Assembly (NCBI RefSeq): GCF_001426705.1
Contig: NZ_LMFC01000003.1
Location: 393-64,392 of the forward strand
DNA length: 64,000 nucleotides
Direction of reading: 5' to 3'
DNA from: Cellulomonas sp. Root485
GTDB taxonomy: Bacteria > Actinomycetota > Actinomycetes > Actinomycetales > Cellulomonadaceae
Below the pieces are notes generated by a model, which saw only the letters and a list, made by a program, of their open reading frames with translations, made no database searches and was not told where the DNA came from. Of the stretch, positions 53,784-62,565 are shown in pieces (positions within the stretch are counted from its first letter, which is position 1; the number at the start of each line of letters is the position of its first letter). Position numbers and translations under genes: made by a program.

Positions 53784-55319
53784 CTAGGCCAGCGTGACCT
53801 CCAGCTCCACGACCGCCCACGCCAGCGGGGGCAGCCGCAGGGTCACCGTGCCGCCCTCGGCGCGCACCCCGTCGAGCGGGCGCAGTCCCACGCGGTCCTG
53901 CGCGTCCTGCGCGTTGGTGGTGTGGCGGTCGCCGCCCTCGGGCACGGTGAGCACCTCGGCACGCCGGACCTGGCCGGCCGTCCAGCCGCGCAGGTCGACC
54001 GTGACCTCCGCGTCCTCGTCGAGACCCCGGTGCGCCAGGAAGAGCGCGACGCGGCCGTGCTCCTCGTCCCAGGTGGCGGAGACGTCGACCAGGTCCACCG
54101 CGTCGAACTTCGCGGTGTCGTAGCGGTCGGACGTGACGGCCGTGCGCAGGATCACCCCGCGGGCGAGGGCCGCCGTCCGCGCGAACGGCCAGAAGATCGA
54201 CTGCCGCCACGCGGGTCCACCCTCCTCCGAGCGGATCGGCGCGATGACGTTGACCAGCTGGGCCTGGTTGGCGATCTTCACCCGGTCGCCGTGCCGCAGC
54301 AGCGAGTTGAGGAACGTGCCGACGACGACCGCGTCGGTGACCGAGTACTCGTCCTCGATGATCCGCGGGTGCTCCTGCCAGATCCCGGCCCTCTCGATCA
54401 CGTGCGGCTGGTCCGCGGTGTCCTTGCCGGTGGCGTACCAGACGTTCCACTCGTCGAACGAGAGATGAATGAGCTTGCTGTGCTTTCCGCGTGCGCGCAC
54501 GGCGTCGGCCGTCGCGACCACCGACTCGATGAAGTAGTCCATGTCGACCGCGCTGGCCAGGAAGCTCGCGTGGTCGCCGTCGTGCTCCTGGTAGTAGGCG
54601 TGCAGCGACACGTAGTCCACCTGGTCGTAGGCGTGCCCCAGCACGGTCTGCTCCCACGCGCCGAACGTCGGCATGCCGGAGTTGGAGGAGCCGCACGCGA
54701 CCAGCTCGATCCGCGGGTCCACCAGCCGCATGGCCTTGGCGGCCTCCTGCGCGAGCCGGCCGTACTCGTCGGCAGTCTTGGCGCCCATCTGCCACGGGCC
54801 GTCCATCTCGTTGCCCAGGCACCACAGCCGGATGTCGAACGGGTCCTCGTGGCCGTTCTTGCGCCGCCGGTCGGACAGCTCGGTGCCGCCCGGGTGGTTG
54901 GCGTACTCGACCAGCGCGCGCGCCTCCTCGACGCCCCGGGTACCGAGGTTCACGGCCTCCATGACCTCGACGCCGGCCACGCGGGACCAGTCGACGAACT
55001 CGTGCAGCCCGAAGGCGTTGGTCTCGACCGTGTGCCAGGCGCCGTCGAGACGTCGGGGCCGGTCCGGGCCGACGCCGTCCTCCCACGCGTACCCGGAGAC
55101 GAAGTTCCCGCCGGGGTACCGGATGACCGTCGCGCCGAGCTCCTTGACCAGGTCGAGGACGTCACGACGGAAGCCCTGGTCGTCGGCGCTCGGGTGGCCG
55201 GGCTCGTAGATGCCGCTGTAGACGCACCGGCCCATGTGCTCGACGAACGACCCGAAGATCCGGCGGGGAACCTCCCCGACGACGAAGTCGCGGTCGAGCG
55301 TGACGCGTGCGCGAGTCAT
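53784..55319 (-). CDS. GH51 alpha-L-arabinofuranosidase
   Basis: Cytoplasmic arabinofuranosidase of 511 residues acting on imported arabino-oligosaccharides from arabinan or arabinoxylan. Clan A motifs: RIFGSFVEHMGRCVYSGIYE, ATVIRYPGGNFVSGYAWEDG, acid/base Glu in WCLGNEMDGPWQMG and nucleophile Glu expected in IHLSFDEWNVWYAT. The end of the sequence is a jelly-roll. It overlaps the permease stop by one base and abuts the methyltransferase gene. No signal peptide. Confidence 0.92.
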   Translation of the reverse strand: MTRARVTLDRDFVVGEVPRRIFGSFVEHMGRCVYSGIYEPGHPSADDQGFRRDVLDLVKELGATVIRYPGGNFVSGYAWEDGVGPDRPRRLDGAWHTVETNAFGLHEFVDWSRVAGVEVMEAVNLGTRGVEEARALVEYANHPGGTELSDRRRKNGHEDPFDIRLWCLGNEMDGPWQMGAKTADEYGRLAQEAAKAMRLVDPRIELVACGSSNSGMPTFGAWEQTVLGHAYDQVDYVSLHAYYQEHDGDHASFLASAVDMDYFIESVVATADAVRARGKHSKLIHLSFDEWNVWYATGKDTADQPHVIERAGIWQEHPRIIEDEYSVTDAVVVGTFLNSLLRHGDRVKIANQAQLVNVIAPIRSEEGGPAWRQSIFWPFARTAALARGVILRTAVTSDRYDTAKFDAVDLVDVSATWDEEHGRVALFLAHRGLDEDAEVTVDLRGWTAGQVRRAEVLTVPEGGDRHTTNAQDAQDRVGLRPLDGVRAEGGTVTLRLPPLAWAVVELEVTLA

Positions 55320-56248
55320 CACTGACCACCGAACCCGGTCGTCGCGAATCCCTTGATGATCTGGCGCTGGAAGAACAGGAACACGACCACCAGCGGGAGC
55401 GCGGCGAGCACGGCCGAGGCCATGACCTGCGCGTACTGCAGGCCGTACGCGCTCTTCACGGTCTGCAGACCGACCGGCAGCGTCATCAGCGACGCGTCGC
55501 TCGTCGCGATGAACGGCCACAGGAAGTTGTTCCACGCGAAGACGAACACGAACATCGACACGGCCGCCAGGATCGGACGGGACAGCGGCAGCACGATCGA
55601 CCAGAACACCCGCAGGCGGCCGGCGCCGTCGATGCGGGCCGCGTCCTCGAGCTCGACGGGCACCTGGTCGAAGAACTTCTTGAGGATGAACACCATGGCG
55701 GGGTGGACCACCTGCGGCAGGATGACGGCCCAGTAGGTGTCGACGAGGTTCAGCGTGAGCATCTCGTAGAACAGCGGGACGATGAGCACCTGCGGCGGGA
55801 TGATGATCGCCGCGATGATCGCCCAGAACAGCCACCGGCGGCCGGTGAAGTCGAGCCGGGAGAAGGCATAGGCGGCCAGCGACGTCACCACGAGGGTGAT
55901 CAGCGTGATCGCCGTCGCGGTGATCAGGCTGTTCCACGTCCAGAGCGGGATGTTGCCCTCACGCAGCACGTTCGCGTACGCGTCGGTGGTGAACCCGTCC
56001 TCCGGGAACCACGTCACGGGCGTCGCCGCCGCGGCGGTCTCGGACTTGAACGACGTCACGACCGCCCAGAAGAACGGCAGCAGCCAGAACACCGCGAGGA
56101 CGACCAGGGCGACGACCGCGCCGATGCGGCCGGGGCTGGCGAACCGCTCGCCGATGCGCAGACCGGCCTTCTGGGCGAGCCAGCTCTGCTGCCGGACGCC
56201 CGCGCCCGCTCCGGGAGCGTTGGGCTGGGGAGCGACGGTGGTGGCCAT
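55319..56248 (-). CDS. Arabinoside ABC permease (MalG/MsmG type)
   Basis: 309-residue permease. An N-terminal cytoplasmic stretch of about 45 residues is followed by six membrane segments, the first AVVALVVLAVFWLLPFFWAV; the EAA loop is DAARIDGAGRLRVFWSIVLP. It ends KGFATTGFGGQ, as in its family. It overlaps both neighbours by one base (TGATG), the tight coupling of the operon. Confidence 0.92.
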   Translation of the reverse strand: MATTVAPQPNAPGAGAGVRQQSWLAQKAGLRIGERFASPGRIGAVVALVVLAVFWLLPFFWAVVTSFKSETAAAATPVTWFPEDGFTTDAYANVLREGNIPLWTWNSLITATAITLITLVVTSLAAYAFSRLDFTGRRWLFWAIIAAIIIPPQVLIVPLFYEMLTLNLVDTYWAVILPQVVHPAMVFILKKFFDQVPVELEDAARIDGAGRLRVFWSIVLPLSRPILAAVSMFVFVFAWNNFLWPFIATSDASLMTLPVGLQTVKSAYGLQYAQVMASAVLAALPLVVVFLFFQRQIIKGFATTGFGGQ

Positions 56249-57183
56249 CAGGCACCCCTCCTCGTGGTCAGGCGCATCTGGCCGATCGAGATGATGACGA
56301 TGATCGCGAAGAAGATGTAGGCGATCGCCGAGGCGTACCCGAACCGGTAGCCGGTGAAGCCCACCTCGAAGACGTACTGGACGACCGGGCGGGTCACGCC
56401 CCCGGGGCCGCCCTGCGTCATGATGTAGATCTGGTCGAAGACCTTCAGCGAGGCCAGGACCTGCAGGATCACGATGAGCACGGTGGTCGGGCCGAGCTGC
56501 GGCACGGTGATCGACCGCAGCTGCCGCCACCGGCCTGCGCCGTCGAGCGCGGAGGCCTCGTACTGCTGCTCCGGGATGTTCTGCAGGGCCGTCAGGTAGA
56601 GCAGGAAGTTGAAGCCGACGGTCCACCAGAGCGTCATGACGACGACCGCGAGCATCGCCCACTGAGGATCCTGCAGCCAGGCGATCTGCTCGACGCCCAC
56701 CGCCCCGAGCACGTAGTTCACGAGGCCGAGCTGGGGGTTGTACATCCAGATCCAGAACTGCGCCGCGACGGTCGAGGCCAGCAGGAACGGCATGAAGAAC
56801 GAGAGCCGCCAGAGCCACTGCCCGGGCAGCCCCTGGTGCACCAGCAGCGCCAGGATCAGCGCCACGATGACCAGCGGGACGGTCGAGAGGACGGTGAACC
56901 ACAGGGTGTTCAGCAGGGAGCGCCACATGATCGGGTCACGCAGCGCCTCGGCATAGTTGTCGAAGCCGATGAGCTGCCCACCCGCTCCGGTGATGCTCTC
57001 CCCCGTGAAGCTGAGGTAGAAGCCGTGCACCAGCGGCCAGACGAGGAACATCACGAAGACGATCACGAACGGTGCCACGAACGCCCAGCCGATGCGGTTG
57101 TCGCGGGCGCGGCGTTCGCTCTCGCCGCGCCGGATCTGCTCGGCCGACGTGGTGCGTGGTGGGGCGACGGTTGTAGACGACAC
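56248..57183 (-). CDS. Arabinoside ABC permease (MalF/MsmF type)
   Basis: 311-residue permease, six membrane segments starting GWAFVAPFVIVFVMFLVWPLV. The EAA loop is EASALDGAGRWRQLRSITVP and the segment MTQGGPGGVTRPVVQYVFEV is a family mark. It lies 16 bp downstream of the binding-protein gene and overlaps the next permease by one base. Confidence 0.92.
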   Translation of the reverse strand: MSSTTVAPPRTTSAEQIRRGESERRARDNRIGWAFVAPFVIVFVMFLVWPLVHGFYLSFTGESITGAGGQLIGFDNYAEALRDPIMWRSLLNTLWFTVLSTVPLVIVALILALLVHQGLPGQWLWRLSFFMPFLLASTVAAQFWIWMYNPQLGLVNYVLGAVGVEQIAWLQDPQWAMLAVVVMTLWWTVGFNFLLYLTALQNIPEQQYEASALDGAGRWRQLRSITVPQLGPTTVLIVILQVLASLKVFDQIYIMTQGGPGGVTRPVVQYVFEVGFTGYRFGYASAIAYIFFAIIVIISIGQMRLTTRRGA

Positions 57184-57199
57184 GGTCAGCTCCTTCGGG

Positions 57200-58567
57200 T
57201 CACACCGGGTTCGGCTTGGCCAGCTGGACGTTCACCCGGCGGACGAAGGCGGCGAAGCCCTCGGCGGGGTCGGAGCCGTCCAGGTACACGCCCTGCACGG
57301 TCTCCAGGAAGTAGTTCTGGAAGTCGCTGCCGGACCCGGTGAACCACGCCTCCGGGTCGTAGTTGAGGATCTCCGCGGCGGCCGCGTAGTGCGCCTGCGG
57401 CATGAGCGCCTGGTAGTCGGCGCTCTGCACCACCGGCTGGAACCCGGGGATGTGCCCGGCCTCGGCCCACCCGAGCGAGTTCTGCAGGAGGTCGGCGACG
57501 AACTGGTAGCTCGCCCGCCGCTGCTCCGGGTCGGGGCTCGACTGGTGCGGCAGCGTGAACGCGTGCGAGTCGGCGTACGCGGCCGGCGTGCCGAAGAGCG
57601 TCGGGATCGGCTGCGCGTCGAACGCCAGCCCCGAGCTCTTGGCGGTCGGCAGCTCCCACACCCCGGTGAAGAACATGCCGCTCTCGCCGGACATGAACTC
57701 CGAGACCGCCGTGCCGTAGTCGCCGCTGGGCGTGCAGATGGTGCCGTCGAGGAGCTGCTGGATGAACTCCAGCGACTCCACCGCGGCGTCGTCGTCGACC
57801 TTCGCCGTCAGGCCGGACAGGTCGAAGTCGGCGTCGTGCTGCTTGTAGAGCGTGTAGAAGAGCCGCCACATCTGGGCCCCGTCGCCCAGGTACCCGTACG
57901 AGAGCCCGTGCTTGCCCGTCACCGCCTGCATCGCCCGGGCGACCTCGAGGAACTGGTCCGGGCTGTCGATCGGTGCGAGCTGGCCGTCCGGACCCAGGAC
58001 CCCGGCCTGCTCGGCCACGTCGAGGTTGTACATCATGATGAACGGGTGCGAGTCGAGGGCGATCGAGTACTGCTTGCCGTCCAGACCGCCCTTGGCCCAG
58101 ACGCGTTCGAGGAAGTCGGACTCCTCGACGCCGAACTCGGCCAGCAGGTCCAGGTCCCACGGGTCCAGCAGCCCGCCCGGGGCGTACCCGGCCACCCGTG
58201 ACGCGTGCATGATCGCGACGTCGGGCGACCGCCCGCCGACGCTCGCCATGGCCAGCTTGGTGTAGTACGGCGCCCCCCAGGCCAGCACGGTCTGGGTCGC
58301 CTCGTACCCGTGGTCGAGGGCGTTCACCTTGTCGACCAGCCCCGCCATGGTGATGCCGTCGCCGCCGCTGAGCAGGTGCCAGTAGGCGAGCTCGTGCAGG
58401 CCGCTCGCCGACGCCGACGGGGCGCAGCCCGCGAGCGCCGAGGCCGCGGCGACACCTCCGACGGCCGCGAGGGAGCCGACCAGCATCTGGCGTCTGGTGA
58501 TTCCCGGACCTGGTGGGAGGACCAGGTCGCCGGCGGTGCGCCGGTGCGCGAAGTGGTGCAGTGCCAT
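57200..58567 (-). CDS. Arabinoside ABC solute-binding lipoprotein, Tat-like signal
   Basis: 455-residue receptor. The signal (about residues 22-50) is TRRQMLVGSLAAVGGVAAA with a twin Arg at its start, then a lipobox LAGC; that combination points to Tat export of a folded lipoprotein. The body is a family 1 solute-binding fold (GLHELAYWHLLSGGDGITMA, PDVAIMHASRVAGYAPGGL). ATG 58567 has AAGGAG upstream. First gene of the arabinan operon; a promoter lies at about 58640. Confidence 0.9.
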   Translation of the reverse strand: MALHHFAHRRTAGDLVLPPGPGITRRQMLVGSLAAVGGVAAASALAGCAPSASASGLHELAYWHLLSGGDGITMAGLVDKVNALDHGYEATQTVLAWGAPYYTKLAMASVGGRSPDVAIMHASRVAGYAPGGLLDPWDLDLLAEFGVEESDFLERVWAKGGLDGKQYSIALDSHPFIMMYNLDVAEQAGVLGPDGQLAPIDSPDQFLEVARAMQAVTGKHGLSYGYLGDGAQMWRLFYTLYKQHDADFDLSGLTAKVDDDAAVESLEFIQQLLDGTICTPSGDYGTAVSEFMSGESGMFFTGVWELPTAKSSGLAFDAQPIPTLFGTPAAYADSHAFTLPHQSSPDPEQRRASYQFVADLLQNSLGWAEAGHIPGFQPVVQSADYQALMPQAHYAAAAEILNYDPEAWFTGSGSDFQNYFLETVQGVYLDGSDPAEGFAAFVRRVNVQLAKPNPV

Positions 58568-58646
58568 GCCCTCACTCCTTCGTGAGACGCGCCCGACGTC
58601 GTTGTCGGTCACCCGGTGCGGCTTTGCTCGCCGTGTCCGGTTCGCA

Positions 58647-58674
58647 TCATTACATCGTTAGAACGGCCAGGCAA
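58647..58674 (-). promoter_or_regulatory. Candidate promoter of the arabinan operon
   Basis: Minus-strand TTGCCT (58674-58669) and TAATGA (58652-58647), 16 bp apart, about 80 bp upstream of the solute-binding protein. A short dyad, CGTTCTAACG (58656-58665), lies between the boxes, a typical spot for a repressor site, but it lacks the central CG of LacI operators. No clear operator for the LacI protein was found. Confidence 0.45.
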
Positions 58675-58721
58675 CACAGGCGCGCTCACCGCTGTCACAC
58701 CCCCTCTGACCAGCGGAGACG

Positions 58722-59744
58722 TCAGCCGGTGCTCGCCCGGACCACGACCCCGTGGGGGTACACCAGCTGCCGCAACGGCCTGCCGGGGTCCGCGATCCGC
58801 TCGCTGAGCAGGTCCAGCGCGGCCACCGCGTAGCCCCGCAGGTCGAACGCCACGGTGGTCAGCGGAGGCACCGCGTACCGGGCGGCGGCGACGTCGTCGA
58901 ACCCCGCCACCGCGACGTCGTCGGGCACCCGCAGCCCGCGCTCCCAGAGCACGCTCAGCACCCCGAGCGCCATCGAGTCCGTGAAGCAGACGAACGCGTC
59001 CGGGGCCGCGTGCTGCGCGAGGTGGGCCCGCGTCGCCTCGACCGCCTGCTCCGTCGTCCAGTGCCGCACCGGGATCTCGAGGTCCGGGTCGTGCTCCACC
59101 CCCGCCGCCGCGAGCGCCGACCGGTACCCCTCGGTGCGCTGCCGCGCGGCCGCGGTCTCCACGCCGACCGGGGGCGTGCCCACCGCGGCGATGCGGCGCC
59201 GGCCCGTGGACAGCACGTGCTCCGTCACGTCACGCGACGCCTGCACGCTGTCGACGCCCACGTGGTCCGCCCGGTCCTGCACGACCTCGCCGATGAGCAC
59301 CGTCGGCGGCAGCGGCCCGGGGAGCACCGGCACGGCGGAGTCCGCCAGGGAGACCGGGTTGAGCACGAGCCCGTCGACCAGGTGCGACCGCGCCCGGGAC
59401 AGCAGGTCGCGCTCGCGGCCCGGCTCCGCAGCCGTCTCCTCGATCTGCAAGGACCAGCCGCGCGAGTGCGCCTCCTCGACGAAGTGGTGCGCCAGCTCGG
59501 CGGAGTACGCCGTCGACAGGTCGGGCAGCGCCAGGGCGATGAGGCCGTACCGGCCGTTGCGCAGCCCGCGCGCACCCAGGTTGGGCACGTAGTCGAGCTC
59601 GGCCAGCGCGCGTTCCACCCGCTCGCGCGTCTCCGGGCGCACGAACACGACCCCGTGGATGACGTTGGAGACGGTCTTCGGCGAGACGCCCGCCCGGGCT
59701 GCGACGTCCTTCACGGTGGCCCGCACGGTGCCATTGTTCAGCAC
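58722..59744 (-). CDS. LacI-family regulator of the arabinan operon
   Basis: About 340-residue repressor adjoining the arabinan importer, same strand. The HTH is TVKDVAARAGVSPKTVSNVI and the hinge PNLGARGLRNGRYG; the effector domain follows. The GTG at 59744 was chosen; 59726 is another start and would remove the short LNNGTV leader. No strong ribosome site appears. The stop is 155 bp before the binding-protein start, so the two may be transcribed separately. Confidence 0.88.
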   Translation of the reverse strand: MLNNGTVRATVKDVAARAGVSPKTVSNVIHGVVFVRPETRERVERALAELDYVPNLGARGLRNGRYGLIALALPDLSTAYSAELAHHFVEEAHSRGWSLQIEETAAEPGRERDLLSRARSHLVDGLVLNPVSLADSAVPVLPGPLPPTVLIGEVVQDRADHVGVDSVQASRDVTEHVLSTGRRRIAAVGTPPVGVETAAARQRTEGYRSALAAAGVEHDPDLEIPVRHWTTEQAVEATRAHLAQHAAPDAFVCFTDSMALGVLSVLWERGLRVPDDVAVAGFDDVAAARYAVPPLTTVAFDLRGYAVAALDLLSERIADPGRPLRQLVYPHGVVVRASTG

Positions 59745-59809
59745 CAGCCCGACGCAGTGGCGCACAGGCTCCGCACAACCCGGCCACCGGCCCCTCAACA
59801 CTCGCCCCG

Positions 59810-59815
59810 TACTCT
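59810..59815 (+). promoter_or_regulatory. Leaderless -10 for dedA
   Basis: TACTCT six bases before the ATG at 59822, with no ribosome site in between. Fits the TANNNT-N6-start pattern of leaderless actinobacterial genes. Confidence 0.5.
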
Positions 59816-59821
59816 GGTCGC

Positions 59822-60589
59822 ATGCTGATGACGACCGCCCTCACGGCCGCCGGACCCGTCGCCGCCCTCGGGCCCGACTTCCTCGACCCGCAGCACCTGA
59901 TCGACTCGTTCGGGACGTGGGCGCTGATCGGCATCCTCGCCATCATCTTCATCGAGGTCGGGCTCCTGTTCCCGATCCTTCCCGGCGACTCGCTCCTGTT
60001 CACCGCCGGTGCGCTGGTGGCTCAGGAAGACCTGAACGTGAACATCAGCATCGGGGCCCTGATCCTGCTGCTGATCGTCACCGCGTACGCGGGCACCCAG
60101 ACCGGCTACCTGATCGGCCGCACGCTCGGCCCGAAGGTGTTCAGCAAGCCCGACTCGCGCTTCTTCAAGCAGCGGTACATCGACCAGACGTACGCCTACT
60201 TCGACAAGTACGGCGGCCGGACCCTGATCGTCGCGCAGTTCATCCCGTTCGTGCGCACGTACGCGTCCGTCGCGGCGGGCGTCGGGCGGATGCCGTACAA
60301 GCACTTCGCCTTCTTCAACGCGATCGGCGTGATCCTGTGGGCCGGCGGCGTCACCCTGCTCGGCTACCTGCTGGGGAACATCACCTTCATCAAGGAGAAC
60401 ATCGAGGCCCTCCTGGTCCTCGTGGTCTTCATGTCGGTGGCGCCCGTGATCGTCGAGGTCTGGCGCAAGAACCGCAAGGACAAGAAGCTGCGCGCAGCGG
60501 GGCTGCCCGTCGACGAGGCCGGCCGCGACCCGCGCTACGACGAGCAGGCCGAGCGCGACGAGGTCGAGCGCAGGGCGTTCGGCGCGTGA
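59822..60589 (+). CDS. DedA-family membrane protein
   Basis: 255-residue DedA/SNARE-associated-type membrane protein, believed to move lipid carriers such as undecaprenyl phosphate across the membrane. It has the family's EVGLLFPILPGDSLLFTAGA, GTQTGYLIGRTLG, FDKYGGRTLIVAQFIPFVRT and AGVGRMPYKHFAFFN. The C-terminal tail of about 40 residues is highly charged and cytoplasmic. ATG 59822 is preceded by TACTCT at the leaderless spacing. Its stop overlaps the HAD gene by four bases. Confidence 0.93.
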   Translation: MLMTTALTAAGPVAALGPDFLDPQHLIDSFGTWALIGILAIIFIEVGLLFPILPGDSLLFTAGALVAQEDLNVNISIGALILLLIVTAYAGTQTGYLIGRTLGPKVFSKPDSRFFKQRYIDQTYAYFDKYGGRTLIVAQFIPFVRTYASVAAGVGRMPYKHFAFFNAIGVILWAGGVTLLGYLLGNITFIKENIEALLVLVVFMSVAPVIVEVWRKNRKDKKLRAAGLPVDEAGRDPRYDEQAERDEVERRAFGA

Positions 60590-61371
60590 CGCACCACGGA
60601 CCTCGCGAGATCCGCTCGTGGTTGTCCGACATGGACGGCGTCCTCGTGCACGAGGGCACCGCGCTGCCCGGTGCCGCGGAGTTCGTCACGGCGCTGCGCG
60701 ACGGCGACCGCCCGTTCCTCATCCTGACCAACAACTCGATCTTCACCACGCGGGACCTGCGCGCACGCCTGGCTGCGTCCGGGATCGACGTCCCCGAGGA
60801 CGCCATCTGGACCTCGGCCCTGGCCACCGCCCAGTTCCTCACCGACCAGATGCCGGGCGGTTCCGCGTACGTCATCGGCGAGGCCGGGCTGACCACCGCG
60901 CTGTACGAGGCCGGCTACACCCTGACCGCCGCGCAGCCGGACTTCGTCGTCCTCGGCGAGACGCGCACGTACTCCTTCGAGGCGATCACGCAGGCCATCC
61001 GCCTGATCCAGGGCGGCGCCCGGTTCATCGCCACCAACCCGGACGTCACCGGACCCTCCGCCGACGGTGACCTGCCCGCCACCGGCGCGGTCGCCGCGAT
61101 GATCAGCGCCGCCACCGGACGGCAGCCGTACTTCGTCGGCAAGCCCAACCCGATGATGATCCGCTCCGCGCTCAACCGGATCGACGCCCACTCCGAGACC
61201 ACCGTCATGGTCGGCGACCGGATGGACACCGACGTCGTCGCCGGCATCGAGGCCGGCCTGCGGACGTTCCTGGTCCTGTCCGGTTCCACGAAGCTGGCCG
61301 ACGTCGAGGCGTTCCCCTTCCGGCCCACCGAGATCCTGAACTCCGTCCAGGACCTGATCGACCGGGTCTAG
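60586..61371 (+). CDS. HAD-IIA phosphatase (NagD-like)
   Basis: 261-residue haloacid-dehalogenase hydrolase with HAD motif I SDMDGVLVHEG (nucleophile Asp), motif II LILTNNS, the cap segment typical of NagD and motif IV VGDRMDTDVVAG. Substrate probably a sugar phosphate or nucleotide. GTG 60586 overlaps the DedA stop. Its end overlaps the PH-like gene by four bases. Confidence 0.92.
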   Translation: MTHHGPREIRSWLSDMDGVLVHEGTALPGAAEFVTALRDGDRPFLILTNNSIFTTRDLRARLAASGIDVPEDAIWTSALATAQFLTDQMPGGSAYVIGEAGLTTALYEAGYTLTAAQPDFVVLGETRTYSFEAITQAIRLIQGGARFIATNPDVTGPSADGDLPATGAVAAMISAATGRQPYFVGKPNPMMIRSALNRIDAHSETTVMVGDRMDTDVVAGIEAGLRTFLVLSGSTKLADVEAFPFRPTEILNSVQDLIDRV

Positions 61372-61859
61372 CCCTCCTCGGCGACCATCTGGTCGCGCAC
61401 CGCGAGGAGGCGGGTGCGCGCAGAGTCGAGCCGACCGCCCGGCGCCGTCCGTCCGCCGGGGACCTGCGCGACTACCGGGCCGCTCGTCGTCGTGAACAGA
61501 AGTCGGTGGTAGGAGGTGAACCCGGCCTCTGTCACGACCGCGTCAAAGGTGATGTCCACCAGGTTCGCCCACGCCACCCGCCGGTTCCGGAACAGGTTCC
61601 GGACGAGCACCCCATCAGGGAACGCGACGATCCCGCGCCGCGACACGTGCACGCCGAGCGATACGAGCAGCGCCGCGACCACGAGTCCGGCGAGGGTGAA
61701 CAGCCATCCGCCGTCGGGCTCGACCACCGACGGGACCGTCGGGCCGCAGAGCGCGATCGCGGTCAGGACGGCGATGGCGACGGGCACACCACGCATGCGC
61801 CCCCGCAGCCGGAAGAGGGCGGTGTCGCTGACCTCTCGGCCCGCGCGATCCGGCACCAC
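61368..61859 (-). CDS. PH-domain-like membrane protein
   Basis: 163-residue protein with two membrane segments near the N terminus (VAIAVLTAIALCGPTV, LFTLAGLVVAALLVSLGV) and a bacterial pleckstrin-like domain after them (RGIVAFPDGVLVRNLFRNRR, VAWANLVDITFDAVV). Function unknown. GTG start at 61859, alternative at 61856. It converges on the HAD gene with a four-base overlap. Confidence 0.65.
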   Translation of the reverse strand: MVPDRAGREVSDTALFRLRGRMRGVPVAIAVLTAIALCGPTVPSVVEPDGGWLFTLAGLVVAALLVSLGVHVSRRGIVAFPDGVLVRNLFRNRRVAWANLVDITFDAVVTEAGFTSYHRLLFTTTSGPVVAQVPGGRTAPGGRLDSARTRLLAVRDQMVAEEG

Positions 61860-61938
61860 GGTCGGTCACCTCGACTCGGGACGAGCCGCGACGTGCAGAG
61901 CCGCCGATCGCGGGGCTACCGCGCCGGTGGCGATTGGG

Positions 61939-62508
61939 TCAGAAGCTGACCTCGGGGGCTGCCCGGACGCTGGGCTCTTCGACCTCGAAGTACTCGGCAC
62001 GCTCGATGTGGAACATGTTCGCGATGATGTTCGGCGGGAACGTCTCGACCTTGGTGTTCAGCTCGCGGACGTTCGCGTTGTAGAACCGGCGGCCGGCGGC
62101 GATGCGGTCCTCGGTGTTGGTCAGCTCGGCCTGGAGCTGCTGGAAGTTCTCGCTGGCCCGCAGCACGGGGTAGGCCTCCGCGACGGCGAACAGCCGGCCG
62201 AGCGCCTGGGTCAGCTGGTTCTCCTGGACGGCCTGCTCGGCCGGGCCCGATGCCGGGCCCGCTGCGGCGGCACGGGCGCGGGCGACCTCGTCGAACACGC
62301 CGCGCTCGTGGGCCGCGTAGCCCTTGACCGTCTCGACGAGGTTCGGGATCAGGTCGTGGCGGCGGTGCAGCTCGACGTCGATCTGCCGCCACGCCTCCTG
62401 CACCAGGTTCCGCAGGCGGACGAAGCCGTTGTAGGTGGTGACGGCCCAGATGAGGGCGATCACGACGATCACGGCGAGGACGATCAGGACGATGACACCG
62501 GTGCTCAC
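61939..62508 (-). CDS. LemA-family protein
   Basis: 189-residue LemA protein, N terminus a single membrane segment (VIVLIVLAVIVVIALIWAVT), then the LemA helical bundle: RNLVQEAWRQIDVELHRRHD, LIPNLVETVKGYAAHERGVF, ENQLTQALGRLFAVAEAYP and FYNANVRELNTKVETFPPN. Function unsettled in the family. It follows a membrane protein whose stop is 57 bp upstream. ATG 62508 starts directly at the membrane helix. Confidence 0.92.
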   Translation of the reverse strand: MSTGVIVLIVLAVIVVIALIWAVTTYNGFVRLRNLVQEAWRQIDVELHRRHDLIPNLVETVKGYAAHERGVFDEVARARAAAAGPASGPAEQAVQENQLTQALGRLFAVAEAYPVLRASENFQQLQAELTNTEDRIAAGRRFYNANVRELNTKVETFPPNIIANMFHIERAEYFEVEEPSVRAAPEVSF

Positions 62509-62565
62509 AGCAGGGCCTCTCGGAGGTCGGGCGGTTCAGGAGATCGTAGCGTCGGGCCTCGGACG

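Noticed and set aside
58656..58665. CGTTCTAACG dyad as LacI operator of the arabinan operon
   Set aside because: It lacks the central CG and is short; kept only as a note to the promoter.
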